From: Shewanella sp. NIFS-20-20
GTDB taxonomy: Bacteria; Pseudomonadota; Gammaproteobacteria; Enterobacterales; Shewanellaceae
NCBI RefSeq assembly: GCF_019209865.1
Contig: NZ_JAHUTT010000019.1
Coordinates: forward strand, 1-59,163
Length of the DNA stretch: 59,163 nt
Direction: 5' to 3'
Part shown: piece after piece, positions 37,719 through 47,806 of the stretch
Numbering within the stretch: position 1 is the first letter of the stretch
Layout: each line of letters opens with the position of its first letter
Notes under the pieces: model-generated
Databases searched by the model: none
Told to the model about the DNA's origin: nothing
Seen by the model: only the letters and a program-made list of their open reading frames with translations
Program-made: the position numbers and the translations under genes

Positions 37719-38585
37719 ATGACCCTAGCGGCCAATGTGGAATCGTCACTTAATTTGGCACTGTATATAGTGCCAACCCCGATAGGTAATCTTGCCGACA
37801 TGAGTCAGCGTGCCCAAGAGGTGTTGCATCAGGTGGATTTGATTGCCTGTGAAGATACCCGCCACAGTGGCAAGTTATTAAGCCATTTTGGGATTAGCAC
37901 CAAAACCATGGCGTTGCATGATCATAATGAGCGAGCTCGCGCGCAATATATTGCTGAACTGCTTGGTCAAGGTAAGCGTATTGCCTTGATCTCAGATGCG
38001 GGCACCCCACTGATCTCTGATCCTGGCTATCACTTAGTCACCCAGGTGCGTGAGGCGGGATTTGATGTGGTGCCGTTGCCAGGGCCTTGCGCGGCGATTA
38101 CCGCACTCAGCGCCTCGGGTTTGCCGTCAGATCGCTTTAGTTTTGAAGGTTTTTTACCGTCGAAAGAAAAGTCGCGTATCGATAAACTGACCGGGCTAAT
38201 GGAAGATCCTCGCACTTTGATTTTCTACGAGTCGCCTCATCGCATCGAATATAGCCTCGAGGCGATAGTGCAGGTACTCGGGGCCGATAGGCAAATTGTG
38301 ATGGCACGTGAAGTCACCAAAACCTTTGAAACTTTTCTGTGTGGCTCGGCAGCAGAGGTGCTGGCGAAAGTACAAAGCGATCCTAATCAACAGAAGGGTG
38401 AAATTGTGCTCATGTGCCATGGTTTCATTCAAGACGATGAGGAGGCGATTGCTGCCCCAGTATTGGCAACCTTACGCTTACTTTGCACCGAACTGCCGTT
38501 GAAAAAGGCTGCAGCGCTGGCCGCACAAATTCACAATGTTAAGAAAAACGCCCTGTATAAATACGGTTTAGAGGCGGGTTTATAA
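37719..38585 (+). CDS. rsmI: 16S rRNA (cytidine1402-2'-O)-methyltransferase RsmI
   Basis: RsmI 2'-O-methylates C1402 in the decoding centre of 16S rRNA. The 288-residue protein has the tetrapyrrole-methylase fold with [63 protein letters not shown] and the C-terminal [19 protein letters not shown]. The frame is open from a TTG at 37686; the ATG at 37719 has a GAGG upstream and fits the family better. Confidence 0.95.
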   Translation: MTLAANVESSLNLALYIVPTPIGNLADMSQRAQEVLHQVDLIACEDTRHSGKLLSHFGISTKTMALHDHNERARAQYIAELLGQGKRIALISDAGTPLISDPGYHLVTQVREAGFDVVPLPGPCAAITALSASGLPSDRFSFEGFLPSKEKSRIDKLTGLMEDPRTLIFYESPHRIEYSLEAIVQVLGADRQIVMAREVTKTFETFLCGSAAEVLAKVQSDPNQQKGEIVLMCHGFIQDDEEAIAAPVLATLRLLCTELPLKKAAALAAQIHNVKKNALYKYGLEAGL

Positions 38586-38625
38586 GCAGTTGTTCGGCTT
38601 TTGTCCTAACGACAACGAATAAGGG

Positions 38626-38654
38626 TTGGAGGGGGCGAAGGCATAGGCTATAAT
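38626..38654 (+). promoter_or_regulatory. Sigma70 promoter of rnpB
   Basis: TTGGAG (38626-38631) and TATAAT (38649-38654) are separated by 17 bp. The start point would fall at about 38661, right at the 5' end of the RNase P RNA. Confidence 0.8.
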
Positions 38655-38660
38655 CGCCGC

Positions 38661-39027
<367 letters not shown>

Positions 39028-39040
39028 CTCATTCAACAAT

Positions 39041-39066
39041 AAAGCCTCACAGCAATGTGAGGCTTT
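39041..39066. terminator. Intrinsic terminator of rnpB
   Basis: AAAGCCTCACA (39041-39051) and TGTGAGGCTTT (39056-39066) form an 11-bp stem with a GCAA loop, followed by T-rich sequence. It lies between rnpB and the convergent outer-membrane protein gene and may act for both. Confidence 0.88.
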
Positions 39067-39096
39067 GTTGTTTCTAATGCGTTATAAGTCACCCGC

Positions 39097-40728
39097 CTAG
39101 AAGCGATTTCTTACTTGAAAGCGCCATTCCCAGCTATCAATATTGGGCCCAGTGGTGATCGGCACTGATAGATCAATATGAGCGACATGACCATAGCTCG
39201 AGCGCGAAGAAAATAGGCGGGCGCCAATGCCAACGCTGCCAATGGGGCCTGTAACAGCATTGTTAGCGTCATTGCCACCGAACGCTTGGCCTATGTCGGC
39301 AAAGGCCGCCCAGCCGAGTTCGGCCAACTGAAAAAGATTGATATTGGGATAATGCCTAATCTCTGAGGTCAGCAACCATTGTTGATCGCCGTATTGGTAA
39401 TCATTGGAATAACCGCGCAAGCCGGTGTCATCACCGAGTGCGCTCGGCATATCTAGCGGCAGGTTGCGGCTCGTGCTAAGGCGTAATTTGTTATAGGTGC
39501 TCCACTTGGGATTAATGGTATAAAAATATTCTGCGCTGACTTGAGCCCAGTAATAATCAGTAATCGCGGTGTTGAGGACGGCTTTCGCTTCGAACTGAGC
39601 GAATAATAAGTGATCATCTTGCTCAAAGCCGACACTGCTAAACCCTTGAAGATGATACCCCGGCGCTGAGCTGCGCCGATCTCGGGTTTCCAATCCTAAT
39701 TGCCAATAGTGATAGAAGCCTAAGTTAATGTCTTCGCTGTGATTGATGAGATGGATATTGTTGAATACTTTAAACTGATTTTGCACCGACTCCCACGCTA
39801 ACCACGGGTAGAGAAAATCACGATCTTCGGGCAAGGGGCCATTGGGGTAAACTGGGCTGAAATAAAACTGATGCTGATCAGAGGTCACCCCAGCAATGAT
39901 GCGTTGACTGCGCTGTTGATCGAACGCATGTAACCAACCATATTGGCCACTATAAAATTGAATATCATGCCGAAATTCGTTGATGTCTTCGCCATTTTGT
40001 TCGAGGGTATCGGTGCTAACGTCATCGAGATATTCCAGTTGATAACTGGAGTCACCGTCTAAGGTATAAAAAGGCTTAGTAAAAAGGACATGGCTGACTT
40101 GGCCATCGCTATTATCGTAAAAATCCATGGCTAGAGTGGCATGTGGTATCCAGTTAATCGGCATGCTAAATGCGAATTTATAACCAGTTCGCTCTTGATC
40201 TGACTGATATTTAACGCGAGTGCGGACCCCTAACCCCAACAAGTTGTCCTCTTTAAGACCAATGGCAAATTTGTTTTCACCGCCAGTGCGACTCGCACTA
40301 AAGGTGGGCAATAGTGACCAGTTATCCCAAGTTTGCACCAGCAGTGGTTGCTCGGCACAGTCACGCTCTTGTTGACTGGGTTCAATAGCGGTGATTTTTG
40401 CTTCTCGAATGTAAGGTTCGGCGCGCAGTAAGCGTTCGGCTTCGGCAATTTGCTCTGGGGTGACCTGCTGGCCTTCTTCAAGGCTAAGCTGGTTGATGAT
40501 CACTTGCTCTTTGGTATTGATATGCAGTGCATTTGCCCAGCGGTGAATGAAAAAGCTGTCATCTAAGCTTTCATCAAAAATGTCATTGGCTTCGATGGTT
40601 ATCTGGCCCACCGTGATAGGTGCGGTGGGCGGGGCCTTGTTGGTTGTTGGCAGGCATAGATCATTCTCTGCCGCGATGGCAGTCGGTGCGAACAATATGA
40701 TGACTAACGTAACGTAAAATTTTGGCAC
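39097..40728 (-). CDS. BamA/TamA-superfamily outer-membrane protein
   Basis: This 543-residue protein has a signal peptide (cleavage after IAA, about residue 19) and what appears to be a single POTRA-like domain (about 38-118, ending in LLRAEPYIREAKITAIEP). A long Omp85-type beta-barrel follows (about 130-543), with alternating aromatic strands and the C-terminal signature VRNRF. The YGDQQWLLTSEIRHYPN and GPIGSVGIGARLF blocks resemble Omp85 barrel ends. BamA has five POTRAs and TamA three, so this is a reduced form. The substrate, secreted protein or lipid, is unknown. No partner gene is adjacent. Confidence 0.75.
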   Translation of the reverse strand: MPKFYVTLVIILFAPTAIAAENDLCLPTTNKAPPTAPITVGQITIEANDIFDESLDDSFFIHRWANALHINTKEQVIINQLSLEEGQQVTPEQIAEAERLLRAEPYIREAKITAIEPSQQERDCAEQPLLVQTWDNWSLLPTFSASRTGGENKFAIGLKEDNLLGLGVRTRVKYQSDQERTGYKFAFSMPINWIPHATLAMDFYDNSDGQVSHVLFTKPFYTLDGDSSYQLEYLDDVSTDTLEQNGEDINEFRHDIQFYSGQYGWLHAFDQQRSQRIIAGVTSDQHQFYFSPVYPNGPLPEDRDFLYPWLAWESVQNQFKVFNNIHLINHSEDINLGFYHYWQLGLETRDRRSSAPGYHLQGFSSVGFEQDDHLLFAQFEAKAVLNTAITDYYWAQVSAEYFYTINPKWSTYNKLRLSTSRNLPLDMPSALGDDTGLRGYSNDYQYGDQQWLLTSEIRHYPNINLFQLAELGWAAFADIGQAFGGNDANNAVTGPIGSVGIGARLFSSRSSYGHVAHIDLSVPITTGPNIDSWEWRFQVRNRF

Positions 40729-40869
40729 CGATGAGCTCCATGCAGGCGTATATTACATTCTAATAACATACGCAATCTGCGAGGACGTCAAGTTTATGGC
40801 CGGATATATATTATAAATATTTTTCAGCCGCTTGAGACTGCCGTTATGCCAACTTATCTAACTCAGCGC

Positions 40870-42090
40870 TTATAACGTCGATCGCGGCGGCACGGCTACA
40901 TTGGCAAAAATTAGACCAGCAATCAGCGACATAAAAATTAAAAAAACCTGAGAACCAATATGGGCCTGATTGAGTACCACTTGGCCAGACACTAAGGAGC
41001 TTAACCCTAAATAGGTCTTACTTCCGGGCACCAAGATAACTATCCCTTGTAATAATGCGATGGTGGCGGGGGCGTGCATCCAGCGACTGTAGAGGTTGGC
41101 ATAAATTCCCACGGCCAACGCACCCACAAAAATACCGATAGATTCCCCGAGATAGATCCCGCCGAGCATGGCAAAAACGAAGGCGATGATCCCAGCGCTG
41201 ATCCCCCAGGGAGCATCTTTAGGCCTGGCTTTAAATAGCACCACTAACAAACAAGAAAGAAAAGGTACTGCACTCCATAATGCCCAGCGCGGTAAAGGTT
41301 CTGACATGATGGTGGTGGGGGTGCCAAATATCGCTTGAGCCAGCATGATGCCGAGTAAACCGCCAAAGTAAAGTTTACAGAGCAACATCAAGGCATCCAT
41401 GATGCGGGCGGTGCCAGAAATCAAATCTCTGGCAGCCAGTTCGGCCAAGCCTAAGGTTAATGCCAGCCCCGGCACGAATACGATAATACCTGATAGGATC
41501 AACACAGGAATATTGACTAAGGGATCAATAAAGGCGATTGCGGTGGCACTAAAGGCACAAATGATGGCCGCTAAAGGCTCGAGCATTTCAGCCAGCCTAG
41601 GAGATTTTTCGGCTAACTTCACCAAGATAAATACCATCATCCCCAAAGGGCATGACCATAAAACATCGTGCCAACCACTGGCAATCAGCATAGAAAATGC
41701 CGCGGGCGTTAAAGTAAAAGCCATCCCAGTAACCAAGGTATTGTAAGCCGAGGGTTTATCAATAATCTCAGTTAAGCGTTCATTGGCCTCGCCGAGATCC
41801 CGGCTACCGTCGAGCACTTCGTCGACTAAATCATCACAGCGAGCTAATGAGCCAAGATCAAGATCGCCAGGCTTAACCCGCGCCATGTGATTATATTCTT
41901 GGTCATCGCCATGATTAAGCACAAAGGTCATGGTGGTGGGGGTAATTAAAAAATAGCCATCTAACCCCAAGTGAGCCGACACGCGGCGCAAATGTGTTTC
42001 TAAACGGTAGGCGGGCGTACCATATTGGTGCAACGCTTTGCCTAATTTAATGATAAAACGGCGTTTTAGAGCGAACTCAATCGGTTCCAT
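40870..42090 (-). CDS. Threonine/serine exporter family protein (ThrE-like)
   Basis: This 406-residue protein combines both halves of the ThrE family in one chain. The N-terminal DUF1212-type part has a soluble start with YGTPAYRLETHLRRVSAHLGL and several helices (about 1-250). The C-terminal DUF3815-type part has four or five helices (about 265-400), including VILVPGSKTYLGLSSLVSG. Other organisms often split these into two genes. The family exports threonine and serine or related metabolites. No clear Shine-Dalgarno precedes the ATG. Confidence 0.88.
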   Translation of the reverse strand: MEPIEFALKRRFIIKLGKALHQYGTPAYRLETHLRRVSAHLGLDGYFLITPTTMTFVLNHGDDQEYNHMARVKPGDLDLGSLARCDDLVDEVLDGSRDLGEANERLTEIIDKPSAYNTLVTGMAFTLTPAAFSMLIASGWHDVLWSCPLGMMVFILVKLAEKSPRLAEMLEPLAAIICAFSATAIAFIDPLVNIPVLILSGIIVFVPGLALTLGLAELAARDLISGTARIMDALMLLCKLYFGGLLGIMLAQAIFGTPTTIMSEPLPRWALWSAVPFLSCLLVVLFKARPKDAPWGISAGIIAFVFAMLGGIYLGESIGIFVGALAVGIYANLYSRWMHAPATIALLQGIVILVPGSKTYLGLSSLVSGQVVLNQAHIGSQVFLIFMSLIAGLIFANVAVPPRSTL

Positions 42091-42209
42091 AGGGGGTAGT
42101 TATACGTTATCGAAATGGCGGGGAAATTTTAGCGTGAATGCCTTGAATTGTTAACGCTTTTGTTTGTATTGTGATTGATTATTTTGAAATATTTATATAG
42201 GTGGAGTAA

Positions 42210-42611
42210 ATGTTACTAATTACCGGGCTGTTTGGCGCGTTCACCGGATTATTTATCTTGATATTGACCTACCGAGTCGTCAGGGTTCGGCGTTCGCAAA
42301 AGATTGGCATAGGGTCTGGCGGCAATGCTCAATTAGCATTGGCTCGGCGAGTGCATGAAAATCTACTCGAAAATGCACCTATTTTTCTGATCTTACTCGC
42401 TTGCGCTGAAATCAATCAGGGCTCTGCGGCCGCCTTGTATGTGATAGGGCTTGTCTGGATGGTCGCGAGATTATTGCATGCGCTGGGATTGACGCTGGGG
42501 CAAGGAGGTTATCATCCGGGCCGATTTTATGGGGTGTTACTGACTTGGCTGGTCATCACTGCCTTATGTTTGCTCAATTTATGGCAATACCTAAAGTTTG
42601 CGTTAGCATGA
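42210..42611 (+). CDS. MAPEG family membrane protein
   Basis: This 133-residue protein has four hydrophobic segments. The MAPEG pattern RRVHENLLENAPIFLILLACAEINQG (about 47-72) holds the conserved ExxxNxxE-like residues on the cytoplasmic side, and RLLHALGL follows. Eukaryotic relatives use glutathione; bacterial members are largely uncharacterised. A GGTGGAG-type ribosome binding site precedes the ATG. Confidence 0.85.
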   Translation: MLLITGLFGAFTGLFILILTYRVVRVRRSQKIGIGSGGNAQLALARRVHENLLENAPIFLILLACAEINQGSAAALYVIGLVWMVARLLHALGLTLGQGGYHPGRFYGVLLTWLVITALCLLNLWQYLKFALA

Positions 42612-42778
42612 ATCTTATCGTTGGCGCATCTGCGGAGGCATCGCTGCTTTATTAGTCGCCCCATTGCCTGCTTGCCTGCTATACTGCGCGCCATTTCGGA
42701 GGCCTAGTCGGTGATGCCATTGCAGCAAACTAGGTTGTGTCTCCTGTAAAGTTTAATGATGAAGGTTAACCAGTCACT

Positions 42779-45091
42779 ATGCATGTTGAATCCAGCTTGT
42801 TTTCATATCCTAAATTTTGGGCTGAATGTTATGGTGTTGCGCCATTTTTGCCCATGTCTCGTCGCGAGATGGATAAGTTAGGGTGGGATAGTTGCGATGT
42901 GATCTTGGTGACGGGGGATGCCTACGTCGATCACCCCAGCTTTGGGATGGCCGTGATTGGCCGGATGCTCGAGGCCCAAGGTTTTAGGGTAGGCATTATT
43001 GCCCAGCCAGATTGGTCGAGCAAAGATGACTTTATGCGTCTGGGTAAGCCGAATTTATTCTTTGGCGTCACTGCGGGCAATATGGACTCGATGATCAATC
43101 GTTATACCGCGGATCGTAAATTACGCCATGATGACGCTTACACCCCAGGTAATCTTGGAGGCAAGCGCCCCGATCGCGCGGTTACTGTGTACACCCAACG
43201 CTGTAAAGAAGCCTTTAAAGACGTGCCGGTGGTGATTGGTGGCATCGAAGCCAGTTTGCGCCGTATTGCTCACTATGACTATTGGTCTGATAAAGTCAGG
43301 CGAAGCGTGATTTTTGATGCCAAGGCTGATTTATTGATTTATGGCAATGCAGAGCGCCCCTTGGTTGAGGTCGCCCATCGGTTGGCTGCCGGTACACCAG
43401 TGGCGGAGCTAAACGATGTGCGCGGAACCGCCATAATTGTTAAGCAAGCGTTGGCCGAATGGCGCGGCATGGATTCTCGTAAGCTTGACCAGCTGCATAA
43501 GATCGATCCCATCCCTAATCCTTATGGTGCGGATGATGTCGGTTGTCAAAATCTCTCCGGCCCAAGTGAGGCGAAGATTTTTGACAATGACGCCCCTAAA
43601 CCAATCAGCGTGCAGCCACCGAAACCTAAGCCTTGGGAAAAAACCTATGTGCTGCTGCCTGCATACGAGAAGGTGAGTGGCGATAAATATTTATATGCCC
43701 ATGCATCGAGGATTTTACACCAAGAGCAGAATCCCGGCTGTGCCCGCGCCTTATTGCAACCTCATGGTGATCGGGCGGTGTGGGTCAATCCGCCGGCATG
43801 GCCATTAAATACCGATGAGATGGATGCGGTATTTGATTTGCCTTATCAGCGCATTCCGCATCCAGCCTATGGCAATGACAAGATCCCTGCCTATGACATG
43901 ATTAAGACGTCAATCAACATTATGCGCGGTTGTTTTGGTGGCTGCTCTTTCTGTTCGATCACTGAGCATGAAGGCCGAATTATTCAGAGTCGCTCGCAGG
44001 CGTCAATCATCAAAGAAATAAACGACATTCGTGACAAGGTGCCTGGATTTACTGGGGTGATCTCCGATCTTGGCGGCCCCACGGCCAATATGTATCGGTT
44101 GGGCTGTAAAAGCGAAAAGGCCGAAAAGACCTGCCGCCGATTGTCGTGTGTCTACCCTGCTATTTGTGGTCATTTAGACACAGATCATCAGCACACCATC
44201 GATTTATATCGTGCCGCCCGCGATGTGCCGGGCATCAAGAAAGTCTTGATTGCCTCAGGCGTGCGCTATGATCTCGCCATTGAAGACCCTCGCTATGTTA
44301 AAGAGTTGGCCAAATACCATGTGGGCGGTTATTTAAAAATCGCGCCAGAGCATACCGAGCACGGACCATTATCTAAGATGATGAAGCCTGGGATGGGCAC
44401 CTATGACAAGTTTAAAGAGCTGTTTGATAAGTTCTCTAAAGAGGCCGGCAAACAGCAGTATTTGATCCCTTACTTTATTTCGGCGCATCCTGGCACGACC
44501 GATGAAGACATGGTTAACTTGGCATTGTGGCTTAAAGAGCGTCGTTTCAAATTGGATCAGGTGCAAAACTTTTACCCATCACCGATGGCCAATGCCACCA
44601 CGATTTATCACACGGAATTAAATTCGTTAAAAAATGTTAAGCATGGCAGCGAGCAAGTCGCCGTACCGAAAAAAGGCCGTCAACGCCGCTTGCACAAGGC
44701 GTTCTTGCGCTATCATGACGCGGCTGGTTGGCCACTCATTCGTGAGGCATTGCAAGCCATGGGCAAGGCGTATTTAATCGGCACCGGCCCGCAGTGCTTA
44801 GTGCCACCTGAAGGTCGTCATGAAGGTAAAAACTGGGGTAATATGCCGGCGGCGAAAGGCCAGCAGGCTGCCACCCGCTTCAGTGATAAGCAGCATGATC
44901 GACGTAAAGCGTCGCCGAAGCCGACCAAGCACAACACGGCTAAGTCACCGTCGGAGCGTGAGCGACCAGCGGCACCTAAAAAACCCGCTAAGGTACCAAC
45001 CCCCGACAAACGTCCATCTGGTGCTCGGGGCCCTAAACCGATTTTTGGTAAGTCAATTGCCGGCGGTAATAAACCGAGAAAAGGGCAATAA
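42779..45091 (+). CDS. ygiQ: YgiQ family radical SAM protein
   Basis: This 770-residue protein has the radical-SAM cluster motif C-x3-C-x2-C in [13 protein letters not shown] near residue 391, with a conserved N-terminal UPF0313 domain beginning [35 protein letters not shown]. The C-terminal tail (about 690-770) is Lys/Pro/Arg-rich and probably disordered. It resembles E. coli YgiQ along its whole length. The reaction it performs is not established. Shortly after it comes a DUF1232 gene. Confidence 0.95.
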   Translation: MHVESSLFSYPKFWAECYGVAPFLPMSRREMDKLGWDSCDVILVTGDAYVDHPSFGMAVIGRMLEAQGFRVGIIAQPDWSSKDDFMRLGKPNLFFGVTAGNMDSMINRYTADRKLRHDDAYTPGNLGGKRPDRAVTVYTQRCKEAFKDVPVVIGGIEASLRRIAHYDYWSDKVRRSVIFDAKADLLIYGNAERPLVEVAHRLAAGTPVAELNDVRGTAIIVKQALAEWRGMDSRKLDQLHKIDPIPNPYGADDVGCQNLSGPSEAKIFDNDAPKPISVQPPKPKPWEKTYVLLPAYEKVSGDKYLYAHASRILHQEQNPGCARALLQPHGDRAVWVNPPAWPLNTDEMDAVFDLPYQRIPHPAYGNDKIPAYDMIKTSINIMRGCFGGCSFCSITEHEGRIIQSRSQASIIKEINDIRDKVPGFTGVISDLGGPTANMYRLGCKSEKAEKTCRRLSCVYPAICGHLDTDHQHTIDLYRAARDVPGIKKVLIASGVRYDLAIEDPRYVKELAKYHVGGYLKIAPEHTEHGPLSKMMKPGMGTYDKFKELFDKFSKEAGKQQYLIPYFISAHPGTTDEDMVNLALWLKERRFKLDQVQNFYPSPMANATTIYHTELNSLKNVKHGSEQVAVPKKGRQRRLHKAFLRYHDAAGWPLIREALQAMGKAYLIGTGPQCLVPPEGRHEGKNWGNMPAAKGQQAATRFSDKQHDRRKASPKPTKHNTAKSPSERERPAAPKKPAKVPTPDKRPSGARGPKPIFGKSIAGGNKPRKGQ

Positions 45092-45129
45092 TCTCCGGCA
45101 ACGGTATTGAGATTGGTCGATCAGAGGTA

Positions 45130-45459
45130 ATGATGAGCGAAAGCGAATACAGCGAGCACGGTTTTTGGCAGAAATTAACAAACTATGCGCGCCAAGCTGG
45201 ACTAGAGGTCGTTGAGAAGGCGTTATGGCTGTATTACGCGGCGCAGCGACCGGATACCCCCAAGTGGGCTAAAGCCGTCATTTTTGGTGCGCTTGGTTAT
45301 TTTATTATGCCGATAGATGCGATCCCAGATTTAACACCAATGATGGGCTTTACCGATGATTTAGGGGCGTTAGCCGCCGCCATTGGCATGGTGTCCATGT
45401 ACATAGACGATGAGGTTAAACAGCAGACATCAGCACGATTACAAGCTTGGTTTGGTTGA
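45130..45459 (+). CDS. YkvA/DUF1232 family small membrane protein
   Basis: This 109-residue protein has the DUF1232 core KAVIFGALGYFIMPIDAIPDLTPMMGFTDDLGALAAAIG (about 45-83), where the hydrophobic hairpin is broken by the conserved PxDxxPD motif. Function is unknown. It lies 38 nt after ygiQ and may be co-transcribed with it. Confidence 0.85.
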   Translation: MMSESEYSEHGFWQKLTNYARQAGLEVVEKALWLYYAAQRPDTPKWAKAVIFGALGYFIMPIDAIPDLTPMMGFTDDLGALAAAIGMVSMYIDDEVKQQTSARLQAWFG

Positions 45460-45562
45460 TGTTTTAACACCATGATGACTGCTGTGATGTGAAGACAATG
45501 TCGGTGTTTATTGCCGGCTTGTGGTAGATTATTACCTCCCTACACCTGAGGTAATAATCATA

Positions 45563-46147
45563 ATGACATCGAACCTCCCGCTATATGCCGTGTTAGTTAG
45601 CGGCTTATCCTTGCCCATGCTCGCCAATGCGATGGCACCAGAGCAAGAGGCCTTCTTTGATGCGATTCAACAGCACTGTGGCAAAGCGTATGCAGGCACT
45701 GTGGTCAATGGCAATGAGGCGGATAGCAGCTTTGCTAACAAGCCCTTGGTCATGCACGTACGCGAATGTTCCGAGCATCAAATAAAAATACCGTTTCATG
45801 TGGGTGATGATCATTCGCGCACTTGGGTGATCACCAAAACGGCCACGGGTCTGCAGCTAAAGCATGATCACCGTCATCAAGATGGCCATTCCGATAAGGT
45901 GACTATGTATGGAGGTGATACGCTGACAGCTGGCAGTGCTAAGTTGCAGTCATTTCCGGTCGATGCTTTTTCCATTGCCAATTTTACCGACAATGGCTTG
46001 AGTCAATCGGTGACCAATGTTTGGCATATGGGTATAGATGACAATAGCTTTAGCTATCGTTTAACCCGAGAAAATCGCGATTTTTACGTTGAATTCGATT
46101 TAAGTGAGTCCGTGGCGCTCCCGCCCACGCCTTGGGGTCATCAATAA
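45563..46147 (+). CDS. Secreted conserved protein of unknown function
   Basis: This 194-residue protein has a signal peptide (cleavage after MLANA, residue 23). The mature domain resembles a family of secreted proteobacterial proteins with no assigned function. Visible conserved-looking blocks are QQHCGKAYAGTVV, MHVRECSEHQIKIPFHVGDDHSRTW, LKHDHRHQDG and YGGDT. The two cysteines (in QQHCGKA and RECSE) may form a disulfide, and the His/Asp-rich LKHDHRHQDG could bind metal. The frame is open from 45521, but the ATG at 45563 has TGAGGT upstream and exposes the signal peptide. Confidence 0.7.
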   Translation: MTSNLPLYAVLVSGLSLPMLANAMAPEQEAFFDAIQQHCGKAYAGTVVNGNEADSSFANKPLVMHVRECSEHQIKIPFHVGDDHSRTWVITKTATGLQLKHDHRHQDGHSDKVTMYGGDTLTAGSAKLQSFPVDAFSIANFTDNGLSQSVTNVWHMGIDDNSFSYRLTRENRDFYVEFDLSESVALPPTPWGHQ

Positions 46148-46154
46148 CCTATCA

Positions 46155-46195
46155 ATGAGCTTGGCTTCCCCCATGACATGAGGGGCCAAGCTCAT
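46155..46195. terminator. Convergent hairpin between the secreted protein and SYLF genes
   Basis: ATGAGCTTGG (46155-46164) pairs with CCAAGCTCAT (46186-46195), and an inner CCCC/GGGG (46168-46171, 46182-46185) continues the stem. T tracts are lacking, but its place between convergent genes suggests a terminator for both. Confidence 0.6.
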
Positions 46196-46208
46196 CGGAA
46201 TGTCAGAG

Positions 46209-46760
46209 TTAGTAAGGGGTGAAGCTAAACGCTTGACCGGCTAATGCCGCTTCGTACATTAAGCCACCTTTGGCTAAAGTGAATACTGTCATGCCGTTAA
46301 TATATTGGGCCGAGGCCGCCGAGCCTGCTTGTGCACTGGTGCCGGTCGTCCCCGCTTGTGCATTGACGCCAACATTCAGTGCCACCGCTGAGGCTTGGGC
46401 ACCAAATTCAAAACTGCCGCTGGTAAAGGTGTCATATGCCTGACGATTTTCAAAAAAGATGATTTCGCTGTAGGCTTGCCCACCCAGCTGAAACCCAATA
46501 GACACCTGGCTTAAGCTAGTACTCCCCGTCGCTTGGCCATTGGCAAACACCTTGCCTTCGCCATAAGCGGCGCCAATCCCGAATCCCCCTTTGCCTACCG
46601 TAGGAAATAAGGCATAGCCATAAGCAGAGGCAAAAAATGAGTGAGTTTCGCCAGCTTGCTTAAATTTCGCCAATGCAGCTTGGTAGCTGTCATTGGCTGA
46701 AGCATGGCTTGAAAATAATATCACCACGAATAATGCGGCAGCTCTCAGTATCAGTGTCAT
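46209..46760 (-). CDS. SYLF/YSC84-type lipid-binding protein
   Basis: This 183-residue protein has a signal peptide (cleavage after SHASA, about residue 22) and the SYLF domain, with YGYALFPTVGKGGFGIGAAYGEGKVF near 45-72, VSIGFQLGGQAYSEIIFF, and a C-terminal GGLMYEAALAGQAFSF. Eukaryotic SYLF proteins bind phosphoinositides; bacterial ones are exported and of unknown role. A perfect 16-bp palindrome (46806-46821) lies 46 nt upstream of the start codon. Confidence 0.85.
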   Translation of the reverse strand: MTLILRAAALFVVILFSSHASANDSYQAALAKFKQAGETHSFFASAYGYALFPTVGKGGFGIGAAYGEGKVFANGQATGSTSLSQVSIGFQLGGQAYSEIIFFENRQAYDTFTSGSFEFGAQASAVALNVGVNAQAGTTGTSAQAGSAASAQYINGMTVFTLAKGGLMYEAALAGQAFSFTPY

Positions 46761-46805
46761 CCTGACTCTCCATTAACAAAACGTACTTAAGAATAACGGT
46801 AATTT

Positions 46806-46821
46806 AACTAGGCGCCTAGTT
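46806..46821. promoter_or_regulatory. Perfect 16-bp palindrome, possible operator
   Basis: AACTAGGCGCCTAGTT is fully palindromic without a loop, so it is more like a protein-binding operator than a terminator. It lies upstream of the SYLF gene and just past the end of the 7TM-protein gene. Confidence 0.45.
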
Positions 46822-46829
46822 TATGCTGA

Positions 46830-47714
46830 CTATTTATGACTTGGGGGCTCGGTCAATACTTTATGCAAAAACGCTAGCTCTTCCGAATCGAGTAACTGGC
46901 TGCTCGCTTTGGCGTGATTCGCCGGCGTGATAGAGAGCTTACCGCGTAAATATGCGGCGCGAGTGATCTGCTTTAGGCCATAGAAGGCCAACGCATAGAT
47001 GCTGATCAACATCAGTAATCGCGGTAGTACCAAACTTGCCGCGGGCAAATCGATGTAAAAATAAAAGGGCACAGTTAGCATTAGGGTGCGGATTAACCAG
47101 TTCACCATCAGGCATAAGGTGAGTACCAGTAACCAGCGAAACTTGATGTCTCTTAAGCTCATTTGATGAGCGCGGCTTGCTCGGCCTCGAAATTGCCTTA
47201 GTGTATTGAATATCAAGAAAAAATAAATTGTCGCTTGCAGGGTCAGTAGCCCAGGGATCGCGGTGCCAATCACTCCCAGTTGTGTGAGTTCTGAGATGTC
47301 ATTGGGGGTGCTAAGTAGCGGGGCTTTGAGCCACAGTTGACGCCATAACATTGCAGTGATGACCACGATTAAAATAATCAATGCTGGCATAAAGTGCCAA
47401 GACAGCCTCAGTGGTGTCGTGATCTTATGTAAGCTGCGGTAACAATATAAGTAGAGCAGTGGCATCAATAGAAAATAGATGGGGAAAACGCTGAGATAGA
47501 GTAAATGGAGCGGCAAAGGCAATTGCCCTGAAACCAGGGTGCCACTAAGAAAATATATCCCCATTAAGCTTAACAACGCCGCCAGTAGCTTGTGGTTTGG
47601 GGTACGCTCTTGATAGAGGTAGCGCATATACAAGCCCAGCAGAAAGCAGTGGATGGCCGCTAATAACGACATCCACCAAAACGCTTGCTGTAAAAACTGA
47701 TTAAATTCCGGCAT
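46830..47714 (-). CDS. 7TM membrane protein resembling the sensor half of AraC-type regulators
   Basis: This 294-residue protein has about seven hydrophobic helices (spread from residue 10 to 250) and a short charged C-terminal tail. The layout, with QERTPNHKLLAALLS near the start and the tail ending LDSEELAFLHKVL, resembles membrane-embedded sensors fused to a C-terminal AraC-type HTH. Here the protein stops where the HTH would begin. No HTH remnant is visible in the 70 bp beyond the stop. It is either a stand-alone sensor or a truncated regulator. A CTGTTAT/ATAACAG inverted repeat (47727-47742) abuts its GAGGTG ribosome binding site. Confidence 0.6.
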   Translation of the reverse strand: MPEFNQFLQQAFWWMSLLAAIHCFLLGLYMRYLYQERTPNHKLLAALLSLMGIYFLSGTLVSGQLPLPLHLLYLSVFPIYFLLMPLLYLYCYRSLHKITTPLRLSWHFMPALIILIVVITAMLWRQLWLKAPLLSTPNDISELTQLGVIGTAIPGLLTLQATIYFFLIFNTLRQFRGRASRAHQMSLRDIKFRWLLVLTLCLMVNWLIRTLMLTVPFYFYIDLPAASLVLPRLLMLISIYALAFYGLKQITRAAYLRGKLSITPANHAKASSQLLDSEELAFLHKVLTEPPSHK

Positions 47715-47726
47715 GGATCACCTCGT

Positions 47727-47742
47727 CTGTTATGTATAACAG
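47727..47742. promoter_or_regulatory. Inverted repeat beside the 7TM gene ribosome binding site
   Basis: CTGTTAT-GT-ATAACAG is a 7-bp inverted repeat with a 2-bp centre, directly upstream of the GAGGTG ribosome binding site (47719-47724). It has the geometry of a dimeric repressor operator; the regulator is unknown. Confidence 0.4.
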
Positions 47743-47806
47743 CTTCAATGACCGAGGAACAAACATTGCTAAGTTTTCTAAAGGAATCTTAATTCAAATC
47801 TAGTAC

